Of a stretch of DNA of 64,000 bases, positions 1-11,973 are shown piece after piece. The stretch is from positions 2,666,001-2,730,000 of the forward strand of contig JAYXKI010000001.1 of assembly GCA_037892935.1 (NCBI GenBank), in the 5' to 3' direction. The position numbers were made by a program, and so were the translations under genes. Source of the stretch: Phlebopus portentosus (Eukaryota > Basidiomycota > Agaricomycetes > Boletales > Boletinellaceae). The first letter of the stretch is position 1. Every line of letters starts with the position of its first letter. The notes beneath the pieces are model-generated. The model searched no databases and was not told the DNA's origin. It saw nothing but the letters and a program-made list of their open reading frames with translations.

Positions 1-2245
1 GACGAAAGTTCAGCAGCCTTCTCAGCGTGGAACTTCTCTAGCTCGCTTAATTTCGAAGAATGGGCCTCCTCGGCGGCTTTTGCGTCAACGAGAGCTTGCT
101 CGTGCTGCGCGACAGTCGCAGAAAGTTGCACATCAAGTTCTTTGTATTTCGCAGAGAGCTGTCCTTTCTCATCCGCAGTAGCTTTCAACGTCTGCTCGTG
201 CTGTTGTCGGATCTCGACCAGCGCGCGGTCGTAATCTTCGTCCTTCTTCTTCGCCTCGATTGCTGCCTGCTCTAGCTGAGCGATCAGGTCGGATATTTGC
301 TCCTCGAGGGCCCTGATGTTGGCAAGAGCTTGCTTTTCCTTATCCTCAGCTGTCTCTGCCGTTTCCCTAAGCTCCAGAATCTCGACTTCGAGTTCCGAAA
401 GCTTGGAAGCCGTTTCCTCTTTCTCGGTTTTGAGCGTGGCTACCTGGCTTTCAAGCTCTTCAGCACGAGCTGCTGCGATCTCCAGTTCATGGATCTTCGC
501 ATCTGCTTGCTCCAGTGCAGCATTGTGTGCGGCAGCAAGTGCACTGGTCTCAGCCTTGATTGCCTCCAAGTCAGCGTTGGCCTTTAGCAACGCCACATGT
601 TCCACTGCAGCAGACGCTGCAGCGGAAGCGGCCTCGGCGGAGGAGCTCCTCAGAGTTTCTAATTCCCGCTTTGTGGTTGTGTTCTCGCTCAGAAGTTCTT
701 CCGTCTGATTCTCTAAAGCTTGTACGTGCTGCGTTTTTGACGCAATCTCCTCCTGTGCTTCGTCCAACTGGAAAGCCAATAGTTAGCTAGATGTTGTTAA
801 GGATTTATACCGATTCGCGGATGCTTACCCTTGCCTTCACTTCCTGTATGTCGCTATTGATAGTGTCTATCTCTGCGCGAAGTTGCTGCACAAGGGCTAT
901 CTCTGAAGACAGCTGAGTCTCGACATCATCTTTCACTCGTTTCAGCTCATCGAGTGCAGCCTGCTTCGAACTCGCATCCGCTAGTGCGGCCTCCAGCTGC
1001 TCCCGTGTCGACTTTAGATCAGTTCGAAGAGACTCAGTCTGCTCTGCTTGACCCTTTAAGGATGCTTCTGCCTCGCGAAGCTTAGATAAATTGAATGAGA
1101 AAATCTTTCAATATCATAGGAGGATACAGGATATGTACCTTCGTCTGCAAGTGATCGAGCACGGTGGTATCCTCCTTAATATCCTTCAAGGAGGATATCG
1201 ACCCAGCGGCGGTAGTCCGTCTGGTCGCCAAAGGAGGCTTTGCCGTCATAGCCGGCCTCGGGCCCAATGACGTGCGTCTCGTTGCAGGAATGCCATCAGA
1301 AATGGAAGCGCGAGGTCGGCTTGCATTAGTAGATCCGGTCGCAGATCCTAGAGGATGAACGACAGTGCGCGTTGTAGTCCTCGGTGGGCCCGCATTAAGA
1401 GCTGGAGATGGGGCTCGGTTTGATGTTGAGCCTGACAAAGGCGGCTTCGGAGGCAAAGATGGTCTACGTGTCGCTGTAGTAGCTGAGGAAGCAACGGAAG
1501 ATGAAGTTCCAGGACGAGTTGTCATAGCAGGCTTGCTCGCAGTTGCAGAAGTCCTTGTACTAGCGGTCTTCGTTGGAGAGCTTGTCGTTTTAGAGGCAGG
1601 AGCGTTGGCGGCACTTGTGGATTTCCTGAGTGCGGCTGAAGCAGAGGGTTTGGCAGTAACTGCAGTAGTACTGGCTGCTTTTGACACGACGGGAGCTGTG
1701 GGCTTAGTGGTTCCGGCACCGGCAGAACCAGAATTGATAACCTGGAGACCGACAACGAGTAATAAAGTTAATATATGTTTACGGAATAAACGATACGCGA
1801 CAACATGTTTAACACGCACCTTTCTCGCGAGCGGAGTTGGCCCTGCATTCGTTTTGCTTGCCTTCACAGGCGATGATTTCACAGCTGCAGACGTCTTCTT
1901 CACTACCTTGCTCGTATCGTTTGTAGACTTCTGCGGTGCAACTATGGTGATCTTTTCACTAGTCTCCTTGGCCACGCCTGATGCCTCCTCGACGCCAGCA
2001 GGTTCAGCTCCGCTTTCATGGATCGCTTCGGACGGCCCATCTACAGCCTTGTCTTCATTTACGTCGTGCTCATCGTCTTGAGCTACATGGGATTCATTTT
2101 CTCCATGCAAAGATGATGGGTCGATATCGGCAGCATCGTGAGATATTTCAGAATGTTCAGACTTTACGTCAGTAGCTTCAGCTGGCCCGTGCTCAGATTC
2201 AACGTCTCCAATAGTCGAAGGAGGTATGTTTTCGACATCAGACAT
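1..2245 (-). CDS. Large coiled-coil protein with Ser/Ala/Pro-rich N-terminus (3' end outside window)
   Basis: Likely exons on the minus strand: 2245-1820, 1741-1139, 1080-829 and 767 to the window edge, all joining in phase. The first ~140 residues are acidic (many Glu, Asp, His). Residues ~145-340 are basic and rich in Ser, Thr, Ala and Pro, with repeated TRR and RPS motifs. From ~345 onward the protein is one long heptad-rich coiled coil (Leu, Glu, Gln, Lys) that is still open at base 1. A basic disordered head with a long rod is typical of cytoskeletal or structural proteins, but I see no CAP-Gly or other catalytic domain, so function is unassigned. The gene starts 127 bp from the divergent UreD start. 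Introns of 78, 58 and 61 nt have good donors. The gene is real with high confidence; its identity is unknown. Confidence 0.8.
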
Positions 2246-2372
2246 GTCGAAAGAGACCTTGCTGAGTGATAAAGACGAAGGGGGTCGAAGGACGACGCGT
2301 CAACCGAGACCGACAACAAGTGCGCGCGTCACGACACTTTCGGTTTCGTCCTCGCGTTCTTCCGCGAACTTC
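2246..2372. promoter_or_regulatory. Divergent promoter between coiled-coil gene and ureD
   Basis: A 127-bp gap separates two outward-facing starts, so it must serve both genes. An upstream in-frame ATG at 2244 would extend UreD by 43 residues over this interval, but UreD homology begins only after 2373. No clear TATA box was seen. Confidence 0.4.
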
Positions 2373-3342
2373 ATGATCACTGACAGCCACCGTCCTGATT
2401 ACAACGCCAATGTTGCAGGGTCGGGGCGCATCGAGCTCGCGTTGCATGGACGCCATGCAGTATTCTCGCAGTTATCGTACTGCTACCCGTTGAAATTACT
2501 TTCACCTCGTATCAACGTGCCCTTTGTTGCTATCGCGTACATCCTGACATACGGCGGAGGTCTTGTCAGTGGAGATCGCATTGACCTTCAGGTCGAGGTC
2601 GCCTTCGGCGCGTCACTGCTTCTCCTTACTCAAGTACGTCTGGAATCTAGGCAAATCAACCTTTGTTCAGCTCACAGCTATCCGAAAGGGTTCCACGAAG
2701 GTGTTCAAGCATAGACCTGGCGTAAGGCTATCCAAAACGGCGGAATCTGTTGAAGATGTTTTTGGACGGTCTACTGTGCAGAGATTGGACGTTCATGTCC
2801 GACAAGACGGGCTGTTGTTGCTTCTACCGGAACCAGTTACATGTTTCACAGCTGCCGCATATAACCAAATGCAAAATTTTCATCTCGAAGAAGATGCTTC
2901 AGCGGTTTTACTGGACTGGGTCACTTCGGGGCGAATGTCTAGAGGAGAAGAATGGCGTTTCTCTCGTTACTACAGCGTAAATGAGATCTGGTTGGCCAAG
3001 AAACGAGTAGCAAGGGATGTGTTACTACTCGATGAAGATGTGTCCAGTACGAGGTCATTGAAGGACCGGATGGGCATATACTCCTGCTATGCGACACTTA
3101 TTATATGCGGTCCCAAGCTACGTGCAGTAGTGAAGACAATATATGCGATCTACCGAGAAATATCGGTGTACCAGCAAGCATCTCCTCCAGACTTGATATG
3201 GTCTACGAATCGCATTGAAAATGGATGTGTCGTTCGCGTAGCTGCAACTGAGACGGAGAAGGTCAAAAGTTGGATCAAGGAGCATTTGAGTGGACTTGCT
3301 GATTTGGTTGGTGCCGAAGTATTTGGCAAGGCCTTGATATGA
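2373..3342 (+). CDS. ureD: Urease accessory protein UreD
   Basis: UreD is a scaffold of the UreD-UreF-UreG complex that delivers nickel to apo-urease in the cytosol. Two exons, 2373-2633 and 2689-3342, give 304 aa, about the usual length. The family signature YGGGLVSGDRI is followed by GASLLLLTQ; the splice joins this Gln to GSTKVFK, the conserved UreD motif. I therefore place the acceptor at an AAG (2686-2688), giving a 55-nt intron; a CAG at 2670 would insert six residues into the motif. The C-terminal half carries the expected RDVLLLDE-like region and ends in a conserved helix. The ATG at 2373 is chosen because homology starts right after it. Urease itself and UreF/UreG are not in this window. 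Confidence 0.9.
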
Positions 3343-3755
3343 AGGTAAGTCGCTGTGCTATCCATACCATTCCTTATCTACCAAACGTAACCGTTCCTTC
3401 CAGCTCAAGCTCCGTCCAATTCGAGCCTATTCTACTTCTAACAATTATCGCTCATCGTTGTATTTCACGATCGAACAAGCCTGAGAACTCTTACCGGTGA
3501 TGAATTTGCTTCAATGTCGACGATTCTCCGCTGATAAACAACTAACTTATCTTGGTTTACATTAGACCTCATATTATAATCTCAAACATATCATTAGCTA
3601 CTGGTTTCCCGAGCGAGATCTTTCTTCAGGGCCAGAATTACCCGGTAAGGTATTTCGTCTTCAATACATAAATAGCCATCCGAGAAGGTTGGACCTTGAG
3701 AAGCGGTCACTTTTTCAATAATTCTTCGGTTTAGCTTTGAGGTTGAGTGGACGTA
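3343..3755. other. Intergenic stretch after ureD, no gene seen
   Basis: About 410 bp of AT-leaning sequence with no sustained reading frame; presumably the ureD 3' untranslated region and the flank of the inverted-repeat element that follows. Confidence 0.5.
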
Positions 3756-4919
3756 TGTACTGTGCTCCGGCCCCTAATGCACTGACCCTCTGTAACGCCC
3801 ACATTGGCTGTTTCTCACTCAATTCTTATCAAAAGCTCATAGAAATTTATGTGCACTTAGTTTAGCATGTCATCTATGTAAATATCAGGTTTGAAGTGGA
3901 AATTCTGAATAGGCACTGAAATACAGAGCTTGCATTCTGGTCAATCAAAGAAATTGGAAAAATCTAGTGAACTGAAACTATTCCCACAGGATGCAAAAAT
4001 AATATTGTTCTCTGCAACCGTCTGTTCTCCATGAAAGTTTGTATGCATGTTTTTGAGCATGAAGGAAAGGTGCCTGCAAAATTTCAGGATTTCAGGAGCT
4101 GAGGTGCACTAGGGATGGAGATGTGACATGTGCACATAAAATTGGCACTTCAAACATGAAAGAATTTTTGCATTCATCAGCTGCACATTTTTTTTCTGCT
4201 GCATACTGAGTCACACTCTCAAAATGTATTGGACTTTTCAAAACCTTGATATGCAGTGAAGCAAAATGCAAGAGATTATAGAGAAATTCTTCAGAAGTAA
4301 ATTATAATTGTAGATTCAATCAGTATGCCTCAAAGCATCAAGTTTCAGGTGCTTTGCACTCAAATCCAGTGATATCTTGGTTCTAGGACTCGTTTTATGA
4401 CTGATCTAGCAATATAGTTTGTCTTCCCCATGAATGTCTTCAAAATATTCATATACATTCTTTGTCCTGGATTTTGCTCACATCACTCAAGTCAGACATG
4501 ATTATAGGCATTTCACTGTAATATTGCCCACTGACAAAGCTCATAGGTACACAAAATACCCAATAAATAGCTTTTAGATGTTTAAATAGTGCATATGAGA
4601 TCTATCTTCTAGCTGTTTACTAGCAAAGATGTAAATGAGTGAGCAGAGCAGTGAGCAGAGCAGGCAGTCTTGACTGTGAAAAATTTCCCATGGCTGTGCA
4701 CTTCGGGCCCTCTCACGACACATGGCTTTTCAACTTTCACCTCTCATAAATTCATTCAAATATTCTCAATATCATTTTTTGGCTATATTTTCTGTGGGAC
4801 GTGTTGCCAATATATGCACTATTCTGACTGGCTAATTTTTGAAGCAAGAAAATAAGGTGAGTAAATTTGTGGAAGGCAAATACCCTTAGAGTGGGTGTTA
4901 GAGGCCGGAGCACAGTACA
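3756..4919. mobile_element. Candidate non-autonomous DNA transposon (22-bp terminal inverted repeats)
   Basis: The sequence at 3756-3777 (TGTACTGTGCTCCGG, then CCCCTAA) is the inverse complement of 4898-4919 with one mismatch in 22. The enclosed 1,164 bp are AT-rich, have no long open frame and differ sharply in composition from the genes on both sides. A short direct duplication (gtgagcagagca repeated) sits near 4637-4662. This is the layout of a MITE-like or otherwise non-autonomous cut-and-paste element. I could not find a convincing target-site duplication and no transposase is encoded, so the superfamily is unknown. It accounts for the unusually long gap between ureD and SEC39. Confidence 0.6.
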
Positions 4920-5087
4920 AAGCTCAAGAGTAAGAACTATCTGGCCTTATTGGGTGTAACTCACTGGTCAAGCGCCGATCCATTGAGTTGTTCACGTGAT
5001 CCAAACTCGCCAAAGAGAGAGAGAGAGACTCGGAAGTAAGTCGTATGTACGCGTCCAACACGTTCTCTCTTGCAGTGCTCCGCAAAC

Positions 5088-8000
5088 ATGTCCGGGATTA
5101 GGCTTACCGAACGCTGGATAACACTCAAGGACGATGAGGTCTCCAGCTCGCTTGTGAAAGATCTGCTTTGTCCGGTGCAGGACGACCTCTGGGTAGCAGC
5201 AGCGTGTGCAGACCGCGTACTCGATGACATTGATGCACAACGCGCCCTGATTGACCTTGGGCTCGAAAGGACGAGTTCTGCTGTTAGTCACATCGAAGTT
5301 GCGATTCATAAGCCACGCTCTGGATGCGAGAATCTTACGAGCTACTTTAAGGAAAATCGCACGGACGCCCGCCTTTGTCGAATCCGATCAATCTTACTGA
5401 AGCGTCGAGACCGATTGAGGACTTTTGGAGAAATTATGGAAAATATGGGGACACATCGCTTTTCGGAAACTGGTCCCGGAATTGCAGCAGACATTGAGGA
5501 AGAAGCTTGGGACGATCCATGGGGAGATGATAATCCTGAAGCCGGTCCATCATCTACCGTCGAGAAGCCAGCGATTCCACCAATACCACTGTCCGTCTTT
5601 CTTACGGAGGATATCTCCCTCTTATGCCTGTCGCTGGCATCCCAGGCTCAATTTGCGGCGCTCGAAGTATTGACCATCCGCCACTCTTCGGAGGTTTTCC
5701 CTATTCGCTTCGAACTTATTTCGCGTTTCCCTCTGTTTATTGATCCTTCCAAGTACCGAGATTTCCTTCCGGCGCTTGATATCCAGAGTGGGAAGGAGCT
5801 ACAATCTCAAGGAACTCCCTGGAGAGCGGAACCAGATCTCGTGGAGTCGGATGACGTTGAACGGGCGCTGTCGCGGACTGATGGACTTCCGGAGGAGTCA
5901 GATATCGCAGACTTCAATATACAACAAGTGTTCTGCAAGAAGAGTGAACTTTTCAGTGCCGAAGAGTTGGTATCGTGGTACAAGGCACGCGTTGAAGACA
6001 TTGTCTCGTCAACTGGCATGGTTGACATGGCACTCAGTCTAGTTCAACATGGAGTATCTCAGGGTATCCTTGGCTTGGACGAACTCGGAGAAGACCTAAC
6101 ATTGCTTGCGCGTCTTACTTATGACGCTTCAGGACGAGATGACGAACCAAGCGAACCTATTAGTCGCGCCGAATGGACAAATCTCGAGCCTCGAGAAGTT
6201 GTACGCCTATATCTCGCGCAGAGCACACCGGAGACAGTGGTCAATGATATTCGCAGACTCGTTTTGCCGTACCTGTTCGTGCTTGAGTCACGCTGCGAAC
6301 GTGCCGGCAAGCCAGATCCCGGTCTGGTACGGCGGCTATTATACGATTGGATTCTTAGCACAGAGCTTGGCATGATTGTTCCGATCTTCGAGGCGTCGAA
6401 GCCGACCCATTTGGCTTCACAAAGGCTGATATCGGATGATGAGGACCTCGCGCGGCTAGCATTGGCATGTCTATATGGCAGCAATAGTGTCGATGACTGG
6501 ACAAATATGAGCCGTATATTCGAGTGTTTACCAGCGTGGAGCTTCGGACCAGACGAAGACCAGGAAGATGAAGCGGACACAACAGTTACCTCACTCAACT
6601 CCTTCCTCGCGCCGACCACATCTCGCCCTCAAGTATCTCCGGCCAACCTACTCGTTTTCTTCAAGCCTCTACCCGCAGGATCTCTTTCACGAGCACTTGA
6701 CATCCTTGATGTGCATCTGGAGTCTGGTGAAATACTGGCAAGATGGGGAGTCGGCGTTCCTTTGCGCTGGTTCCTGCAGAGTGCTCATAACGAAGTGCAA
6801 CAGCGCGCCTGGGCGATGAAGATGGCCAGGCAGATAGATGCCCCCATTGGAGATCTTGATAGCGAGGATATTTGGTTGTCCCTCTTGGAAGATATGCTGA
6901 AACTGGCTCGACCTGAGGAAACAGATACTTATTCCGCTTTTGGCGCACTGTCTGGTGATACTATCCGGCAGATATTTTTCAGGGGACTATTAAGCACAGG
7001 AAGTAAGTGTTAAAGCTTTGAGTGCGGATATGCTTGATGATCTCTTGTAGGATTCGCTATCGCTAAGCATCTGATTCAGCCGCGACACGGCGGAAGACTA
7101 CTTGATCCGCATACGGTGGACGACATTTGTCTTGACTGTTCACGCGAGTTCTACGACAATGCAAGCTCCGGTAATTACAATCATGGTGACATGAAGCTTG
7201 CCTATGACTGGTGAGAAAACTTCTATATCGCAGTACCGTCTGACTTAGTCTCAATTGCAGCTTGTCTGTTGCGCCTCAAACATACAGAATACAAAAGGAA
7301 CGAGAATTCATCGAGGCAACAAGTCGTATCTCTTCTTTCAACGTCACGTCCCGATCAGGCGTTCCTATGCTACCAATCGAAATTCGTCTGACCAAGGACA
7401 AACTGAGCCTCATTTCGCGCGTCTTATCCAGTAATGAAACCGCGTACAGGCACGTTGAGGTCCTCCTTGAGCTAGTTCGAAAGCTCGGCTACCAAAGTGA
7501 TGGGCTTGCCGAAGTGAAGACTTTGGCGATGGTTGCGGACACGGCGCTCCAGGCAGAAGACTTCCTGCGTGCTTTCGAGGTCAGTGACCGTATGATCAAA
7601 GCGGTGCTGTGTCTCAGACAAAATGCGCCCCTTGGAGCGGATAGCGAACCGGTGCGAGAAGCGGTCGAAGTATGCTGGGTTGCTTGTTACCAGCTGGGTA
7701 GACAATCAGAGGCACGAGACGTTGATAGGAAAATGAGTCTGTTGGGCCGGGCTCTGGAATTATGTCCAGCGGACAAGATTGTTGACATTCTAGCATCTTG
7801 GCGTAAGCTCGAGGCAGAACAGATCGAACAAAGACGAGAACAGACAAGCTTACGCCATTCGCGAAACGGGGATACAATCAAACGAACTGGTCGTGTCAGA
7901 GACAGGACTTCGAATCTATCGTCCAGACTTCAGAATATTCATATGCCATCCCCAGCACTACCTAGTGCGTCGGCTTTGGCTTCACACACCTTTAGTCGCG

Positions 8001-8152
8001 TAGCCGCTGCGTTTCCTTTTGGGATGCATGGTCGATCAGACGAAGAGAGGAGTCGCAGTCGAGAACGCAGCCCAGATGTACAATCTCAGGCTCGACATGC
8101 ATTGCGGAAAGGTGTTGGGTGGCTTCTTGGTGCGGACGAAGACGAATTATGA
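5088..8152 (+). CDS. SEC39: Secretory pathway protein Sec39 (Dsl1 tethering complex)
   Basis: Sec39 (NBAS in animals) is a subunit of the ER-localised Dsl1 complex, which tethers Golgi-derived COPI vesicles for retrograde fusion. Three exons, 5088-7002, 7051-7210 and 7261-8152, give 988 aa with clean GTAAGT and GTGAGA donors. The protein is an all-helical Sec39-domain solenoid: FLTEDISLLCLSLA near residue 175 leads into the domain, with YRDFLPALD near 225, and the conserved segment CLDCSREFYDNASS lies in exon 2. The C-terminus (from ~850) is Ser/Arg-rich and disordered. The ATG at 5088 is used because no upstream in-frame ATG is present. Transcribed away from the inverted-repeat element just upstream. 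High confidence in the family. Confidence 0.88.
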
Positions 8153-8537
8153 GCTATTGCTTAGGTTATTATATTGTCTTACGTGTTCTGCAACCGAGTC
8201 CATTGTATGTATGTAGAAAATGCATATGTTTGAATGCGGCGTGAGCAAATTGCTCATCGAGTAAGGACTGAAATGGGCAGTAATCAAGAATAGTAAGAAC
8301 AAACACAAGTAGTGTGAACAATGAGCATTAATATGTTATAAAAAGGAGCGCATCTAAAATAGTAGTTGCAACTGCAACAAAACGTGACCCAGCAATAGGG
8401 GGTAAAGACGAAAGGCAAACAAGGGTATAAGTAGCTAATAGTAGCAATGAAGAGCTCTCTGTGGCGCGAAAGGGTTACAATATAGACATAGATACATTGT
8501 AGAATAAAGTAAATATAATAAAGCCCATAGAATTGCC
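8153..8537. other. Convergent 3' region between SEC39 and a minus-strand gene
   Basis: 385 bp of AT-rich sequence with no credible coding frame; it must hold the 3' untranslated regions and terminators of both convergent genes. Confidence 0.5.
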
Positions 8538-11183
8538 TCAACTGTCGTTACCACTTGCAAACCTGGCTCCGTGACCAGTCTTGGCTCGGGGACGATGAAG
8601 CACGCCAGTGTTGGAAACCTTCCTCTCCTGGGATAGCGATCCTCCTCGACCGCATACTTCACAGACGTCTCCTGATTTCAGGTCATCAATCTCGGCTCTA
8701 AGATCCCGGATCTGTCCTTCTAACTCCCAGATTTGCCGTTGCCAAGTTATACGAGATGCACGTATCTGGTCCTTCAAAGCAACAATGATGGCCGACTGGT
8801 CTTCATTCTCTCCGGTAGTGAAGCGGTCTCCGTGAGAGGAATCGGCTACGCCAGCGATATTGAATCCCGCATTCACAGGAGAAGGAATCAGATCGCTCGA
8901 TGCAACGGTAGTTGGAGATGTCAATGACGCAACGTCTGCATTTCTTGGAGAATCTGGTCTCTGGTTTTCGGTCAAAAGGTGCTCCGCGAAGTTCTTGGAG
9001 AAGAATGCCGACACTGGCCGTAACTTGAGGGACGGAAATTCAGTCATATCTGCCGGAGCACTACTCGGCATTCTGGGCGATGTTGGCGGATGTAGTGCTT
9101 TAGGTGAATCAGATCTTCGGGTGTGCATCATCTGGGGAGGGGCATGCGAGCTCGGCGGAGAAGATATCTTGATCGACAACGAAGGTCCTGTCTTCTTTGA
9201 ACCCGAATCATCGCTGTTGACATTCGGAGGAGGAACAACGGCGGGAACAGGTACACGGTGAGTGGATATTTTCGGCGGACGTGCAGTATAGGGAGAGTTG
9301 GTATCGTCGGATTGGGACCAAGCACGCGATCCCATGAGCGGAAGCGGCGGCGGAATTTCCGGTATCTTATCCTTTTCCCTTGCGTTGAACAGTTTCATGA
9401 AACCACTCCTTTTCGGACGAAGTACTTTACCACCTGCCGGACCGATAGGACTGGGATGTTTATTGCCGACGGGAGAGATTGGAGAAGGCACATCATCCAC
9501 AACAGTCTTCTTGTTGTCCACCGAAAGGAGAGGCAGCACATGTTTTGCCTTGCCAGCCCCGCTAGTAGATCTGGCCCTAGGCGCGAAGTCATGCGGACTA
9601 TTGTCGTCGACATTAGGCGCCGGGAAGCTCACAGCGCTGGACGTCGCACTCCGGTTTCTTTCTCTTGCTCGTGCTTGAGCTTGTTCTAGGCTAATGAGAT
9701 TGTGTGGAGTTGCGGTAGGGAAACCACCATTTTCGACCAGACATGGCGCACTGATAGGTCCTAATTTAGTTTCCCTCTTTGATCGTTTCTGTTCCTTCAG
9801 CTTCTCTGCTTCGTGGGTGATCTGCTCTGCCCTCAGTATCTCGACTCTGGATGCTGAAGAGACAAGAGAAAAGTCAGACGTGGGTGGAGTGGAGGTCTCC
9901 ATTCCAGAGGTCGACGTTAAAGAGGCGGATACCGTCGAAGACGAATGAGTGACGGTTACAGTTTCCTCGGAAGTAGCGAGTGTGGCCACAGAATCATTCC
10001 TTATGACATGTGAATGTCCAACATCCTGCTCTTCCTTATTTAAGGTGTTCTTGCCTTGGCCCCGATGATACGCGGATAGAAGAGCCGGGTTTGCGTAAGG
10101 ATGCGTATACCCAGAGTCGCTATCATGGACAGGAATAGGAGACGGCGAGCGCGTCCGAATACTTGTTGTCGTAAATTCCGACCGATTGGGGCTAATTGAA
10201 TCGCGCCGGGGACGACAAGATGCCGGAGAATTGCGACCCGAAGAACGTTCAGTAAATACAGCAGAGCGAGGAGACAGGGGTGGGTAATTAGATCCCGTAT
10301 CTGATGCACTGGCGGGACCGGATGCAGAGCGATCCCGATTCAAGGCAAGACGGCCGACGGAGAGCTTATGAGGAAGGCGACCAGCAGGAGGATTTTGCCC
10401 GATGGCAAGCGAAGTGGAAGACATGGAAGCCTGCGCGAGCGCACTGAAAATAGCATTGAAGAACTGTCAGTAGCCGAGTTAAAACCGGAAGATCAAAGCG
10501 AAATGAACTAACTGAATCGCGCTTCGCGAAGTCCTATTTGCGACGGTATTGGTTGTAGTCTCGAATGAATATTTGCCCTTTACTGGCATGCCTGAATCAA
10601 AGCTAGGTCTAGGAGCAGGCGACTTGGTCCCAAATCCGAGACCTCGCATCAAACCAGCTTTTTTGCCACTGAAGACGGAAGCATTATCGTTGCCACCGAT
10701 ATCTGAGTCTCCGTCGGAGAGGCTGCCTTCGTCCTCTTCCCAAGGTGCGCGACTGTGTACGCGCATTTTGGGACCCATTAAGCTGAGGCGCGTCTCCGGA
10801 TCCTCATCTTCATCAGGGACCAAATTGGAATCATCCTCAGTATCTACGATACGGGAACCTGATTCCGAATAAGCATCCGTATCTTCAGAAAGGTCTAAAG
10901 AAGAAGCATTGGGATCTGCGAGACGCTCTTTGGGCGAAAGAGGTGGGTATACGTCGTGTCTGTCATGATAGTCATGGTCTTCATTAAAGCGATTAAAGCG
11001 GGGGACAGGAGTTGTTGGGGTGTTGCGATAGGGATTATTGTCGAAGTGGCTGTACAAAGAAGGAGAGTCTGAACGGTCCGAGAAGATAGATATGCGTGTG
11101 GGTGGCGGCGGGACGTCTGCACGTTGAGCACGCTGGTCGAGGAGGGCACGGACGTGGTCATCACTGCCGCGAGGGCCAGGCAT
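8538..11183 (-). CDS. Large disordered protein with C-terminal coiled coil and C-x2-C motif
   Basis: Two exons (11183-10513 and 10443-8538) join in phase across a 69-nt intron with a GTTAGT donor and TTTTCAG acceptor, giving 858 aa. Most of the protein is low-complexity, rich in Ser, Pro, Asp and Arg, with many possible SP/TP phosphorylation sites. The only ordered part is near the C-terminus: a short coiled coil (QIWELEGQIRDLRAEI) followed directly by CEVCGRGG, a single Cys-pair that could bind a metal only with a partner. A start at 11327 would add 48 residues without low-complexity character; ATG 11183 is preferred. Function unknown; I do not recognise the family beyond its fungal look. 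Confidence 0.75.
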
Positions 11184-11457
11184 GGCGGGGAGGTAGGAGT
11201 GTAGAAGAGAAAAGGCTCGGTGGAAATGGTCTTGTCTGAGTCCAGAGAGAAGAGAAGTGAATAGCGGACCCAACCTTATTCCAACCCGCGAACAGATCGA
11301 TCTGATCGACCGGACAATGCCGATCATCAGTCGATCATCACTATCAAATCAACTAATTATATCAATTATGTAATACATGGAGCCAGTTTTCCTTTCTCAC
11401 ACGTAAAACAAAAAACATATACTCAGCACTTCTCACCAGGTCACCCATTCATCAGCC

Positions 11458-11929
11458 ATGGACTCAGCTCAAAAACTACACCTCGCGCCATCAGCTCAAG
11501 GGAGAGAATCAGGAAAGAATTGGAAAGCTCAGAAATCTGCAACGCGGTTAGTCGCATCACTTCTTTCTCTCACATTATAGAGTTTTCTGATTCAAATCTC
11601 TCCATAGCCGGACTCATCTTCTCGACGGTGTCAAATCCAAGAGCTGGGAGGAAAGAATGGAAAGGGAAAAGAGGGCAGCCGCGGTAAAGAAACTCGAGAC
11701 AGAGTTGAAGGAAGAGAAACACGCCGAAATCAGGCGACGAAGGGAGATCACCTTGGAAAGGAAAAAGGCAGCAGAAGAACGTCAGAGACTAGAAGAGGAC
11801 AAAGCGAAGGTACGCGTCTTTGTCTTCTGCGCACCACTTGCTCTTAACTTATTTTCTTCCTAGATGGGTGCTCGCAAGGCTGCACGCTTACGACGGAAAG
11901 CAGGTCGGACTAAGAAAATAAATCAATGA
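11458..11929 (+). CDS. CGR1: rRNA-processing protein Cgr1
   Basis: Cgr1 (CCDC86 in animals) is a small nucleolar coiled-coil protein needed for 60S pre-rRNA processing. Three exons, 11458-11546, 11608-11809 and 11864-11929, give 118 aa, close to the family's ~115. The N-terminal part has the SGKNWK motif; the middle is the hallmark charged helix (KSWEERMEREK and on through an Arg/Lys/Glu-rich stretch); the tail ARLRRKAGRTKK is basic, as in homologues. The start is the only ATG upstream of the homology. Its stop lies only 44 bp from the convergent VPS18 stop, and its promoter gap (274 bp) is shared with the divergent disordered-protein gene. Confidence 0.88.
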
Positions 11930-11973
11930 TTTGAATGAAGATATACTATGCCAGCACATTCAAACGCGAGCTA

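Noticed and set aside
1365..2081. 238-codon plus-strand frame opposite the coiled-coil gene
   Set aside because: It is the reverse frame of a low-complexity Ser/Ala/Pro coding region; the minus-strand frame explains the composition.
5070..5087. Upstream extension of SEC39 from a TTG codon
   Set aside because: No ATG is present there; the first ATG of the frame is at 5088.
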